Assembly (NCBI GenBank): GCA_005793345.1 | Contig: SXSU01000137.1 | Span: forward strand, 1 to 64,000 | Direction of reading: 5' to 3' | Source: Bdellovibrionales bacterium | Lineage (GTDB): Bacteria; Bdellovibrionota; Bdellovibrionia; Bdellovibrionales; Bdellovibrionaceae | DNA: 64,000 nt | Shown here: piece after piece, positions 44,462 through 52,975 of the stretch | Layout: every line of letters starts with the position of its first letter | Numbering within the stretch: position 1 is the stretch's first letter | Translations under genes and position numbers: made by a program | Notes under the pieces: generated by a model | Seen by the model: the letters and a program-made list of their open reading frames with translations, nothing else | Database searches by the model: none | Told to the model about the DNA's origin: nothing

Positions 44462-45808
44462 ATGAAAATAGATATTAAACCCGATGTGTTTGATACTTTT
44501 GTGGATCCGGTTTGTATTATTGGATCAGATCTAAGATCGGTGTATTTTAATCCAAGCTTTTCAAATTTAATTGAAGAGTCATCAATTGCAGCTGTTAAAA
44601 AAAAACCAGTTACAGATTTTATCACGCTCGAAGATTTTGATTGGGAAAGGTTAAAGTTAGCTTGTAAGGCCTATTTAGATTCACCAATCAGAGAAGTGAT
44701 ATATCGAACCAAAAATCATACAGGAAAAGTGCAGTTAGCTTGGAGAAGTGTAAAGGATTCTAATGGAGATTATAATGTATTAATATATTTTCGAGATGTT
44801 TCTCTAGAAGAAACTTTAAGTCGAAAATACAAAGAGGAATTATCAAAAAAAGAAGAAACTATTAAAGCACTTGATCAGCATTTATTTCAAGTTTCATTGA
44901 TTAGAGACGTTTTGCAAAGAACAAATACCTTTGATGATCCATTAGTTATGTTGAGAAATCTATATTCGCATTTAATTGGAATTTTAAATATTGATTTTGC
45001 ACTTTATTTTAAACAAGAATTTAAAGGTGGACCATTGCAGTTACTTGCACAATCTGATAATGGTACAATTGTTGGTAGAGATGTTAGAAATTACTCTGAA
45101 GAAATAAAATCTAAACTTAGTAAAGAACAACATTATAATGAAATATTAGATAATTATTTTTGGATTGATTTTCATTATAAGGACGATAGTGAGTTAGAAA
45201 AATATTTTGTTTTTGTAAAAAATAAAGAATTTACTTATGATGAACAAAACTTACTTGAAACATTAAGTGAGCCGTTAAGTTTTTCATTAGATAATCGGGA
45301 TTTATTTAAAAAAGCGATGACTGACGAGATGACGGCACTTTATAATCACCGTTATTTTAAAGTAAGATTAGAAAGTGAAATTCGAGATCATGCAGATCGT
45401 AAAAAAACATTAGGATTACTTTTATTAGATATAGATCATTTTAAAAAATTCAACGACACTTACGGACATTTAACTGGAGATAAAGTTTTAAAAGAAGTAG
45501 CATCATGTATAAAAGACATGTGTCGTTCAACTGATGTGCCTGCAAGATATGGCGGAGAAGAGTTTGCATGTATCTTGCCGGATATTGCCAAAGATGATAT
45601 CATGACTATTGCAGAAAGAATTCGCAAGGGAATTGAAAAAACTTTAATTCAAACTGATGAATTTGGAGTATTGAAAGTTACAGCAAGTATTGGGATCTCA
45701 CATTTCCCTAAGCATGGAGATACAATTAAAGGTTTAATTTCGTCTGCTGATTCGGCTTTGTATGAAGCTAAACGTGCTGGGCGAAATAATTGTAAAATTA
45801 AAAACTAA
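44462..45808 (+). CDS. diguanylate cyclase with PAS and GAF-like sensor domains
   Basis: 448 residues: N-terminal PAS (about 10-110, VCIIGSDLRSVYFNPSFSNL), short coiled coil, GAF-like domain (about 150-280), GGDEF domain (about 285-448). The catalytic signature is GGEEF (about 364-368) with the substrate helix DEMTALYNHRYF. An RxxD inhibitory site (RSTD) lies exactly five residues upstream of GGEEF, so product inhibition by cyclic di-GMP is expected. It has no membrane segment and should be cytoplasmic. It converges on the next lipoprotein gene with overlapping stops. Confidence 0.95.
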   Translation: MKIDIKPDVFDTFVDPVCIIGSDLRSVYFNPSFSNLIEESSIAAVKKKPVTDFITLEDFDWERLKLACKAYLDSPIREVIYRTKNHTGKVQLAWRSVKDSNGDYNVLIYFRDVSLEETLSRKYKEELSKKEETIKALDQHLFQVSLIRDVLQRTNTFDDPLVMLRNLYSHLIGILNIDFALYFKQEFKGGPLQLLAQSDNGTIVGRDVRNYSEEIKSKLSKEQHYNEILDNYFWIDFHYKDDSELEKYFVFVKNKEFTYDEQNLLETLSEPLSFSLDNRDLFKKAMTDEMTALYNHRYFKVRLESEIRDHADRKKTLGLLLLDIDHFKKFNDTYGHLTGDKVLKEVASCIKDMCRSTDVPARYGGEEFACILPDIAKDDIMTIAERIRKGIEKTLIQTDEFGVLKVTASIGISHFPKHGDTIKGLISSADSALYEAKRAGRNNCKIKN

Positions 45809-46428
45809 CATTTTTTATTTTTTAAATTAATAATTATTTTCCGAATAAAATTTTTAAAGCTTATCGCGTGATCTCCACAGATATCATATGAGTGAGAACA
45901 TTCAGAAGTTTTTTCTCCCAAATTAAAAACTTCCCGTTCAAATAAGAATTTAGCATACGGCATTTTATATTTCAGATCACATTTATTATTCAATAAATCT
46001 TCATCGCTTGCCATTTGTGGTTCACAGAGTTGCATTATATTTAGTAAATTTGTTAATTCTCGTCTTTCAACTTCTTGTAAGCAAAATTTTGTTTTTAATA
46101 ATTTTTCAGTGACATCAAATGCTTCAATACGACCACTTATTGGATCAAGATGAAGACTGAATACATCTGGACGATATATTTTATTTTTATCAGTCATGAG
46201 TTCATTATTTAAAACATTATAAAATATAATAGATTTTACGTCAGTTAATTTGATACTCAATGGTTTTGTTATACTTACAGGCTTTACTGGTTCAGATACC
46301 ATAATTGTTAAATCTTTTTTAGATGAATTGGTAAAATGTCCACAATTTTGAAATAAATAAAGTAATGTCAACAGAGCCAGTAAAGTCACTAGCTTTGCAA
46401 ATTTAATAAAAATAGATTTAGTCATCAT
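45805..46428 (-). CDS. predicted lipoprotein with FQNC lipobox, unknown function
   Basis: 207 residues from the ATG at 46428, which follows GAGGTGAG; a GTG 9 bp earlier lies inside that site. The signal ends LLYLFQNCGHF with Asn at -1 of the lipid Cys, the same unusual lipobox as the protein at 17942. The mature protein has several Cys (FCLQEV, LCEPQM, KCDLKY, ECSHSYDICGDH). No domain is recognised. It converges on the GGDEF gene; their stops overlap by 4 bp. Confidence 0.7.
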   Translation of the reverse strand: MMTKSIFIKFAKLVTLLALLTLLYLFQNCGHFTNSSKKDLTIMVSEPVKPVSITKPLSIKLTDVKSIIFYNVLNNELMTDKNKIYRPDVFSLHLDPISGRIEAFDVTEKLLKTKFCLQEVERRELTNLLNIMQLCEPQMASDEDLLNNKCDLKYKMPYAKFLFEREVFNLGEKTSECSHSYDICGDHAISFKNFIRKIIINLKNKKC

Positions 46429-46600
46429 TTTACTCACCTCGTAGTATCATTTAATCTCATTTGTGAGAAATTTAAAAGTTAAAATTGACAATAAGTGTAT
46501 CTGACCAAGTAAAACTTTTATTTGTTATTTTTAATTGACGATCTTGCATACTCAAAATGGTAAGCCAATTGTTGTCATCTAATGACATGGGAGCATTTTT

Positions 46601-47521
46601 ATGAACTCAGGAATATTTAAAAATATTATTTATTTTATTTGTATTAACCTTTTCAGTTTTTTAATAGTATCTTGCAATTCAAGATTTGGAAAAGTGAATG
46701 TAACTGACTCGATTATATCAAATCAAAAAGATAAGCAAGTGAGAGTTTTAGAAGGAACTAATAGTGAAATATTAAGTTATCAGACTTTAAAGGATTCTTT
46801 TTTTAGTCAGTATTGCACAGAATGCCATAGTTCAGATAAAGGAATAATAGCATATGGAGTTGATCTCGATGACTATAAAAGTGTTAAACAAAATATAACT
46901 AATATATTTAGATCAGCGATTATAGAAAAAAGAATGCCATTGGGAGGAACAGTTTCTGAGGGTGAACTTGCTTTATTAAAAAAGTGGATTGATGAAGGTG
47001 CAATAGAATTTCCTCCTTCTGAATTACCTCCAGCTCCTAATTATACACCAGAACCAAATCTAACACCATCACCAATTCCAATGCCTTCTGATAATCCTGA
47101 TCCTAATCTTCCAATCCCAACTCCTGTCATAACATCTATGCCTATACCCACAGAATTACCTGATCAAACTCCAGTTCCAACATCAACGCCAACGCCAACG
47201 CTAATTCCATCACCAGATCCAGATTCAAATATTTTGGAACCTACATTTAGTTCGATTGAAAAAAATATATTTAATAAATCTTGTAATTTTTGTCATAATG
47301 AAAAGGACGCAAAGCTTTATGCAAAAGGAATTATTTTAACAAAGGACGGTATTTTAAATTCTAATCGTCCATTAGTTAAACCTGGATTTCCTGAAGAAAG
47401 TATTCTTATTAATGCCATTTCAAGAGCTGATAATAAACGTATGCCCCCTTTTGGAATGACGCCACTTACTGTTGAGCAAATAGATATTATAAAAAAGTGG
47501 ATACTGGATGGAGCAAATTAA
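46601..47521 (+). CDS. lipoprotein with two c-type cytochrome domains
   Basis: 306 residues. Signal peptide with lipobox VSC-NS, first haem-binding CTECH (about 72-76) with distal Met in KRMPLGG. A Pro/Thr-rich linker of about 70 residues follows (PTPVITSMPIPTELPDQTPV is typical). The second haem site is CNFCH (about 228-232) with Met in KRMPPFGMTP. Each half resembles the Planctomycete-type cytochrome C domain found beside Cti-like or PQQ enzymes. It should transfer electrons in the periplasm. It follows the divergent FQNC lipoprotein gene. Confidence 0.88.
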   Translation: MNSGIFKNIIYFICINLFSFLIVSCNSRFGKVNVTDSIISNQKDKQVRVLEGTNSEILSYQTLKDSFFSQYCTECHSSDKGIIAYGVDLDDYKSVKQNITNIFRSAIIEKRMPLGGTVSEGELALLKKWIDEGAIEFPPSELPPAPNYTPEPNLTPSPIPMPSDNPDPNLPIPTPVITSMPIPTELPDQTPVPTSTPTPTLIPSPDPDSNILEPTFSSIEKNIFNKSCNFCHNEKDAKLYAKGIILTKDGILNSNRPLVKPGFPEESILINAISRADNKRMPPFGMTPLTVEQIDIIKKWILDGAN

Positions 47522-47560
47522 ATTTTGTTTTTAGCGCAGTGAATTTTTTTAAGAACAAGG

Positions 47561-47688
47561 AATAACTCAATAAAATTATTGAGGCCTACCTCTGCAATAA
47601 GCCGCAGATAATTTTTTGAGTTATGACGATGGAATTATAAAAATTAACAAGCTAAAACAAATATTAATTATCAAATTCGTGTTTTAAG
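47561..47688 (-). repeat. 130-bp degenerate repeat, copy 2
   Basis: Aligns with 3145-3274. The head is self-complementary: AACTCAATAAAATTATTGAG against GATAATTTTTTGAGTT. The tail AAGCTAAAACAAATATT runs into the 3' end of the recombinase gene; the last codons (TRI and stop, 47671-47682) are encoded by the repeat. On its other side it is 40 bp from the stop of the cytochrome gene. Confidence 0.6.
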
Positions 47689-48576
47689 GGGATGATATTT
47701 ATTTATAGTATTTGAAAGTTGATCCAAGGTTAAGTGGGTATATTTTTCTGTTGCTTGAAGAGTTGAGTGACCGAGGAGTTCTTGTAGAGCTCGAAGATCT
47801 GCCCCACTTTGTAATAAATGCGTTGCATAGCTATGTCTAAGAGCGTGAGGGTGTAAAGGCTTTAATAGCCCAGCAAGAGCACCTTGTTTACGTACCATAG
47901 AATAAGCAACTCTCTGGTTAAGTGGCTTATCTCCCCATATATAATTTTTTTGCGATATTTTTGAGTTTAATACTAATTTTAGTTTATTTAAAATTTCAAA
48001 ACATAATTTAGGTAAAATTATAACTCTTTCTTTATTACCTTTTCCAAGAACTAGGAGCTTTCTTTGCTGAAAATCAAGATCGCTCCATTTTATATGACAG
48101 GCCTCTGATATTCGAAGTCCACCTCCATATAATAAACATATTAGTACATTTGTTGTTAAATTATGAGTGGAGCTTTGGATTAAAAATATTGCTTCGTCCA
48201 CTGAAATAAAATGTGGAATTTTTTGTGGAACTTTAGGAGATTTTATTTTTTCAAAAAGCGGTGAAATTAGATAATTTTTTCTGTAAAGCCATTTAAAAAA
48301 AGCTTTAATAGTAGCAGATTTGCGATTACGTGATGCAATACTTAGAGATCCCCAACTTAATTGGGCTTGTTTAGCTTTGAAAAGTAAAAACTCTTCAATG
48401 TTTTTAAATGTTGTAAGTTCTTTTTTATTCTTTACTTCAACTTGATAAAAAACTTGTTCTAGATCTTTACTATAACTTTTCAAAGTTAAGGGGCTTTTTT
48501 GATCAATAGTTTCAATTTCATAAAAATATTTTTTTTTCCAATCAGTTATTAAGCTTAAATATTCTTTGTTGATCAT
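47671..48576 (-). CDS. xerC: tyrosine recombinase, XerC/XerD-type
   Basis: 301 residues, the usual Xer length. N-terminal SAM-like core-binding domain, then a catalytic domain with all active residues: R154 (GGGLRISEA), K179 (LGKGNKERV), H244 and R247 (HPHALRHSYATHLLQSGAD), H270 (ELLGHSTLQ) and the nucleophile Y279 (EKYTHL). Xer enzymes resolve chromosome dimers at dif. Whether this is XerC, XerD or an integrase-like paralogue cannot be decided here; no dif-like site was found in the window. Confidence 0.88.
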   Translation of the reverse strand: MINKEYLSLITDWKKKYFYEIETIDQKSPLTLKSYSKDLEQVFYQVEVKNKKELTTFKNIEEFLLFKAKQAQLSWGSLSIASRNRKSATIKAFFKWLYRKNYLISPLFEKIKSPKVPQKIPHFISVDEAIFLIQSSTHNLTTNVLICLLYGGGLRISEACHIKWSDLDFQQRKLLVLGKGNKERVIILPKLCFEILNKLKLVLNSKISQKNYIWGDKPLNQRVAYSMVRKQGALAGLLKPLHPHALRHSYATHLLQSGADLRALQELLGHSTLQATEKYTHLTLDQLSNTINKYHPLKTRI

Positions 48577-48626
48577 AATTAAATCTTATAAGAACTGAAC
48601 TTACATTGATTGCGAAATTTGAGTTA

Positions 48627-48661
48627 TTATGAAAATACAAACTTTAGTTTGGATTTTAATA
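48627..48661. repeat. solitary B module of the palindromic repeat family
   Basis: TTATGAAAATACAAACTTTA then GTTTGGATTTTAATA; the same hairpin as in composite copies at 7762, 10388 and 14653, here without A or C. It lies about 50 bp before the start of the leftward recombinase gene and so is one of the few pieces not behind a 3' end. Confidence 0.75.
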
Positions 48662-48812
48662 TTTCAGTTAAAGAGTGTAACTCTTGTGAAAAAAATTCAT
48701 TTAATTTTACTTTTGTTTATGAATTTATAAACTTAAATTTATTAAATAATATTATATAGATAGTTATCATTTAGAAATGCTAAAAATATAAACATTTAAA
48801 TTTTTTACTTGC

Positions 48813-48894
48813 TGTATTTACAAAAATACATTATATTGCAACGCATTGTAAATTTATGCGCAGTATAATTTTTCTTAATGAGTATTGTACTGCG
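48813..48894 (+). promoter_or_regulatory. palindrome and leader hairpin before the second sigma-54 activator
   Basis: TGTATTT-ACAA-AAATACA (48813-48830) is a perfect 7-bp palindrome, operator-like. CGCAGTATAAT (48859-48869) pairs with ATTGTACTGCG (48884-48894) with one G-T pair around a 14-base loop. The second stem lies 45 bp before the ATG at 48940 and could be a leader structure controlling expression of the activator. Confidence 0.5.
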
Positions 48895-48939
48895 TGTGTT
48901 TTGCATTTTCAAGAATTGTTCTTATGAAAGGTAGTACGT

Positions 48940-49998
48940 ATGTCTATAAATCTCCCTCCGCTCAGTTCAGGGTCTCAAACTCCATTACAACCACAAACTT
49001 GGAATAATCAATCATCATCTAAAGTGATTGAATCTAAAACTATAGTTTATGGTTCAGAGGTTATGAAAAATTTAATGAAAGTCATCGAGCGTGTTGCTCC
49101 ATCAAACGCTAATATTTTAGTTCTAGGTGAATCTGGAACAGGAAAGGAATTACTAGCTCATGCAATTCATGAGAAGAGCTCTAGGGCAAATAAACCCTTT
49201 GTAGCTATTAACTGCGGTGCACTCCAAGAATCACTTTTAGAAAGTGAATTATTTGGACATGAAAAAGGATCATTTACTGGTGCCATAAATAAAAAAACTG
49301 GCCTAGCTGAAATTGCAAATGGTGGTTCGTTATTTTTGGATGAAATCGGTGAGTTAACACCAGGAATCCAAGCTAAACTTTTAAGATTTATACAAGAAGG
49401 TGAGCTTTATCGTGTTGGTGGTAAAGAGCCAATCAGAGTTGATATTCGTTTAATAAGTGCAACAAACAGAAAGCTTGAAGCAGATGTAGCTCAAGGTCGC
49501 TTCAGAGAAGATTTGTACTATAGAATAAATACAATTGCTATTAAGACTCCTGCTTTACGTCAAAGAAAAGAAGATATCCCTTTATTGATCAATCACTTTT
49601 TAAGTTCTGGTTCCCATGCATTTTTAGGTCGAGGTCGTCAAGTGAGTGAAGATGCTTTAAAGTTAATGGTAAATTATGACTGGCCAGGTAACATAAGAGA
49701 GCTTCAAAATATTTGTGAACGTCTACAAATTTTAAGCGATGGACACACAATTATGGTTAATGATATTCCAGAAAATATCCGTAACCCACAAACTCGAATT
49801 CATATGGATGAGTACGATCCAAGCTTAGCTTTACACGAATTAGAAAAACGGTTTATCTTAAAATCTCTACATCATTTTAATGGCAATAAAACTCAGGCTG
49901 CAAATGCTTTAGGTATCACAATTAAAACGTTATATAATAAGCTTCATGAGTATGGTGAGTTTGATAAGTTTGCCGTATATCCAAAAGGTGAAATTTAA
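48940..49998 (+). CDS. sigma-54-dependent activator lacking a receiver domain
   Basis: 352 residues. Instead of a receiver or sensor it has about 35 polar residues (MSINLPPLSSGSQTPLQPQT...), then the AAA+ domain: Walker A GESGTGKE (63-70), loop GSFTGA, Walker B LFLDEIG, RxDxR-type segment FREDLYYRIN. A C-terminal Fis HTH follows (KTQAANALGITIKTLYNKLHEYG). Activators of this short form are usually controlled by expression level or an anti-activator. It follows an unusual hairpin leader. Confidence 0.93.
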   Translation: MSINLPPLSSGSQTPLQPQTWNNQSSSKVIESKTIVYGSEVMKNLMKVIERVAPSNANILVLGESGTGKELLAHAIHEKSSRANKPFVAINCGALQESLLESELFGHEKGSFTGAINKKTGLAEIANGGSLFLDEIGELTPGIQAKLLRFIQEGELYRVGGKEPIRVDIRLISATNRKLEADVAQGRFREDLYYRINTIAIKTPALRQRKEDIPLLINHFLSSGSHAFLGRGRQVSEDALKLMVNYDWPGNIRELQNICERLQILSDGHTIMVNDIPENIRNPQTRIHMDEYDPSLALHELEKRFILKSLHHFNGNKTQAANALGITIKTLYNKLHEYGEFDKFAVYPKGEI

Positions 49999-49999
49999 T

Positions 50000-50049
50000 T
50001 TAAGCTAATAAAAGCTAATTTAAGTTAATCTAAGCAAATCTAAGCAAAG
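50000..50049 (+). repeat. degenerate 10-bp tandem repeat, five units
   Basis: Units TTAAGCTAAT, AAAAGCTAAT, TTAAGTTAAT, CTAAGCAAAT and CTAAGCAAAG run head to tail, starting just past the stop of the sigma-54 activator (49996-49998) and ending where the palindromic repeat A begins. It is probably slippage-prone filler. Confidence 0.6.
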
Positions 50050-50051
50050 CA

Positions 50052-50118
50052 AATTACTGCTTGTGATTAAGACTGATCGCTGGCGCGAATGTATCAGGCA
50101 TAATCATAAGCAGTTTTT
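50052..50118 (+). repeat. palindromic repeat module A (copy 8) overlapping the lgt 3' end
   Basis: AATTACTGCTTGTGATTAAG, centre containing CGCTGGCGCGAATG, and right arm TAATCATAAGCAGTTT. It lies behind two convergent genes. Its right arm is read as the end of lgt on the minus strand: the codons for KTAYDYA and the TGA stop (50094-50096) come from the repeat. Confidence 0.85.
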
Positions 50119-50948
50119 TTATGTTTTACTATTAAAATTAAATTGGATATACTAATTAAAATTAATAAAATGCTTATAACAGATGAAATTGATGTCCCCA
50201 AAACTAACGAACCTCTAAAATCACCTCGAAAGTATTCAAGAAATAATCTTGCTAATCCGTGCATAGTTAACCAAGAAAAAAATATTACTCCAGACAATTT
50301 AAATTTTGATCTTATAGAAGAAGTTATAGTTAAATTTACTTTTGAATTTAAAGCTATATGATTATCAAATTTATTTTTTTCAAATTTAAATAAGATGGCC
50401 ACAATAATTAATTCAAATAGAGAAGCATAAAGCTGTGTTGGGTGTCTACTGATGCCATCATTTAAAGCGTGATTGATCATTGACCATGGAATTATACTAG
50501 TATTAACAGGTTTTCCATAGCAGCATCCCGCAAGGAAGCAACCCAGTCGGCCAACAGAATATCCAAGAGCTATTAGGGGTGAAAAAAAATCAGCCCATTT
50601 AAGGAAAGTATCCTTTTTAAATTTTAAAAATATTATAGAGCTAAAAACTGCGAATATAAGTCCACCATAAAATACAAAACCACCGTGGAAAATATTAAAA
50701 ATTTGTAATGGGTTAGATAAATAAATTTGCGGATACTCAAATAAAATATGACCTAAACGTCCCCCAATTAAACCAGAAATTAATATTATAAGGGATAAAT
50801 CTAATCCCGTTTTTAAATTAAGATATGCAAATCTTTCGGAACCTAATCTTTTATTTGAAATTAATAAAATTAAAATGCAATCCAAACTTATTATTAGCAA
50901 ATAAGTTGGGATTGCAAAAAGTTCTGAAATTTTTAAAATAGGATACAT
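50094..50948 (-). CDS. lgt: prolipoprotein diacylglyceryl transferase
   Basis: 284 residues with about seven membrane spans. Lgt moves diacylglycerol onto the lipobox Cys of prolipoproteins in the inner membrane, which fits the many lipoproteins here. Motifs: GGRLGHILFEYP, NIFHGGFVFYGGLIFA with the essential His, GRLGCFLAGCCYGKP with the essential Arg, and RHPTQLYASLFE. The C terminus is unusual: its last residues (KTAYDYA) are encoded by an inserted palindromic repeat. It lies 4 bp downstream of a PfkB-kinase gene. Confidence 0.92.
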   Translation of the reverse strand: MYPILKISELFAIPTYLLIISLDCILILLISNKRLGSERFAYLNLKTGLDLSLIILISGLIGGRLGHILFEYPQIYLSNPLQIFNIFHGGFVFYGGLIFAVFSSIIFLKFKKDTFLKWADFFSPLIALGYSVGRLGCFLAGCCYGKPVNTSIIPWSMINHALNDGISRHPTQLYASLFELIIVAILFKFEKNKFDNHIALNSKVNLTITSSIRSKFKLSGVIFFSWLTMHGLARLFLEYFRGDFRGSLVLGTSISSVISILLILISISNLILIVKHKKTAYDYA

Positions 50949-50952
50949 TTAA

Positions 50953-51867
50953 CTAGGGATGTTTTGTTGATTGCTCAAAAAAACGAAGTCTTTGAATCAT
51001 ATCGTCTTTTGTAATTTGTGATAACTTAGTTAACCCAAAACCTTCAACTGTAAAACTAGCTAATACTGATCCATAAATACAAGCCCATTTTAAATTGATA
51101 GTGTTTAATTCAAAATTCGTTAAACTTGATAGATATCCATAAAAACCACCTGCAAAAGTATCCCCAGCTCCCGTTGGGTCGACAACATCTGCAATAGGTA
51201 CTGCGGGTAACATAAAAAATCCATCTGGACCTGCTAATACAAAACCATACTCGCCACGTTTAACAACAACATATTTGGGTCCCATTTTTAATATTTCTTT
51301 TGAAGCAGAAATAGCATTTGAACAACCTGTTAATAATTTTGCTTCACCTTCATTCAATAAAACTGCTGGAAGTTTTTTAAGTAAGTTTAGTAAAGAAGGT
51401 TTTTTAATATTTATCCAAAGATTCATTGTATCGGAAGCAACAAACTTAGGATTTTTAACTTGCTCTAAAACTTTGATTTGCAAATCAGGATCTATATTTG
51501 CAAGAAAAACAAATTCTGAATTTTGGTAAAGAGTTGGGAGGACGGGGTTGAAACTTTCAAAAACATTTAAATCAGTTTTTAAAGTTTTTGCTTCATTCAT
51601 GTCGCCTTCATAAAATCCTGACCAATGAAATGTTTTTCCATGCGCCTTTGTCATACCAGATAAATCAACACCTCGCTTTGCTAAAAGATCAATGTCTGTT
51701 TGATTATAATCTTCACCAACAACTCCAACCACTCGAACAGGTGAAAGTAATGATGCTGCAACAGAAAAGTAATTTGCAGATCCTCCCAAAGTTTTTTCAA
51801 CTTTTCCAAATGGAGTTTGAATACTGTCGTAAGCAAGGCTACCAACAACTAAGATATGATTTTTCAC
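50953..51867 (-). CDS. PfkB-family carbohydrate kinase
   Basis: 304 residues. Ribokinase fold: N-terminal GSLAYDSIQTPFG and TLGGSANYFSVAASLL (first PfkB signature with the substrate Gly-Gly), and C-terminal DPTGAGDTFAGGFYGYLSS with the catalytic Asp and anion hole. The enzyme phosphorylates a sugar or nucleoside; the substrate is not evident. It is upstream of lgt, 4 bp apart, in an apparent operon with the cupin gene before it. Confidence 0.92.
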   Translation of the reverse strand: MKNHILVVGSLAYDSIQTPFGKVEKTLGGSANYFSVAASLLSPVRVVGVVGEDYNQTDIDLLAKRGVDLSGMTKAHGKTFHWSGFYEGDMNEAKTLKTDLNVFESFNPVLPTLYQNSEFVFLANIDPDLQIKVLEQVKNPKFVASDTMNLWINIKKPSLLNLLKKLPAVLLNEGEAKLLTGCSNAISASKEILKMGPKYVVVKRGEYGFVLAGPDGFFMLPAVPIADVVDPTGAGDTFAGGFYGYLSSLTNFELNTINLKWACIYGSVLASFTVEGFGLTKLSQITKDDMIQRLRFFEQSTKHP

Positions 51868-51928
51868 TAATTTCTCCTTTTAAAATTTTTTATCTATTAT
51901 TTTGAAATATTATAAAACAAATTTTGAA

Positions 51929-52231
51929 TTAAAATGGTTTTGATCCATATAGAGTGAGAGCTCCAATGGATTGAGTAAAGTGTGAATGTTTTGTATTTGC
52001 AGCAATATCAATACGATCACCAGCTCTAAGCATAAGTTGAGTACCCCCAACATTAAAAACCAACTCACCATCTACTACAATTCTAACTTCACCAAATGGA
52101 TGCCTGTGTTCTTGAATTTTAAAACTTGGCTCAATTTTTTCTTCTTTGAACTCGATACCTTCAGCTTGGAGGATAAGCTTTAATTGTTCTAAGGTAGGTA
52201 GAGTTGCTGCTTGCCAACGTTGTATTAACAT
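51929..52231 (-). CDS. small cupin-domain protein
   Basis: 100 residues, a single cupin barrel. Metal-ligand motif 1 is EHRHPFGEVRIVVDGEL (two His and Glu), motif 2 is GDRIDIAANTKHSHF. Small cupins of this type often bind a metal and act as sugar isomerases or sensors; the substrate is unknown. It lies 61 bp upstream of the PfkB gene on the same strand. Confidence 0.85.
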   Translation of the reverse strand: MLIQRWQAATLPTLEQLKLILQAEGIEFKEEKIEPSFKIQEHRHPFGEVRIVVDGELVFNVGGTQLMLRAGDRIDIAANTKHSHFTQSIGALTLYGSKPF

Positions 52232-52250
52232 ATCAAGTTTATCCTTAAAG

Positions 52251-52270
52251 AGTTTGTATTTTCATAATAA
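52251..52270. repeat. half B module of the palindromic repeat family
   Basis: AGTTTGTATTTTCATAATAA equals the right arm of module B (compare 14671-14690). It lies between the divergent cupin and methyltransferase genes. The left arm is absent, so this is a remnant. Confidence 0.55.
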
Positions 52271-52323
52271 GTTATATTAGTTCAATTGCAGGAGCGTAAT
52301 GTCAATAGAGAGGAGCCTGCGTT

Positions 52324-52965
52324 ATGGATTGTCCGCTGTGTTTAAAGCAAACAATTGATCCTATTCAGTTAAAAAGAAAAGAGTATGGGCTCTGTACTAA
52401 TTGTGATTTATTATTTTTATTACCTCAGTTTCATTTATCAGAAATTGAAGAATTTAAAAGATATTTAAGTCATAATAATGATGATAATGATGTTAAATAC
52501 AAAGAGTATTTATTAGAGGGAGTTAAATTTGCCGTTCAATTTTTTTCTAGCTTTTCTGGAAAAAAAGTTTTGGATTTTGGTTCTGGAAAATCTAAATTAA
52601 CAGCGCAATTATTTGAGGGTTTTGGAGGGGTTGCTCAATTATATGATCCTTATTTTTATAAAGAGATTCCTAATGATAAATTTGATTGCGTATTTGCATG
52701 CGAAGTGGTTGAACATTTTCGGAGACCAATTGATGGATTTAATATGATGAAAAGTTTTTTAAATTCAAGTGGAGTTTTAGTTGTTCGAACCCAACTAAGA
52801 CCGTCCCTAGGTGAACTAAATGAATGGTGGTATTTAAGAGATCAGACTCATGTCTCGTTATATAGTAATAAAACTTTAAGTTGGATTGAAAGGACTCAAG
52901 GGTTAAAATTAATAAATATAAACAAAGATTTGTTTGCGTTCCAACTTTTGGATAATTTAATTTAG
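52324..52965 (+). CDS. class I SAM methyltransferase with zinc-ribbon N terminus
   Basis: 213 residues. N-terminal Cys4 knuckle (C3, C6, C24, C27), then a Rossmann methyltransferase: motif I VLDFGSGKSKLTAQL, acidic post-motif ACEVVEHFRRP and GVLVVRTQLRP. The architecture resembles methyltransferases that act on zinc-binding rRNA or sugar substrates, but the target is not known. GAGGAG precedes the ATG. It is followed by a parvulin gene 10 bp later. Confidence 0.85.
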   Translation: MDCPLCLKQTIDPIQLKRKEYGLCTNCDLLFLLPQFHLSEIEEFKRYLSHNNDDNDVKYKEYLLEGVKFAVQFFSSFSGKKVLDFGSGKSKLTAQLFEGFGGVAQLYDPYFYKEIPNDKFDCVFACEVVEHFRRPIDGFNMMKSFLNSSGVLVVRTQLRPSLGELNEWWYLRDQTHVSLYSNKTLSWIERTQGLKLININKDLFAFQLLDNLI

Positions 52966-52975
52966 AAAATATAAT

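Larger units (their letters stand above)
48577..48939. other. 363-bp intergenic region between divergent genes
   Basis: Holds the divergent promoters of the recombinase and the second sigma-54 activator. It contains one B module of the repeat family (48627-48661), a short palindrome (48813-48830) and a long hairpin (48859-48894) in front of the activator gene. No ORF is seen. Confidence 0.5.
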
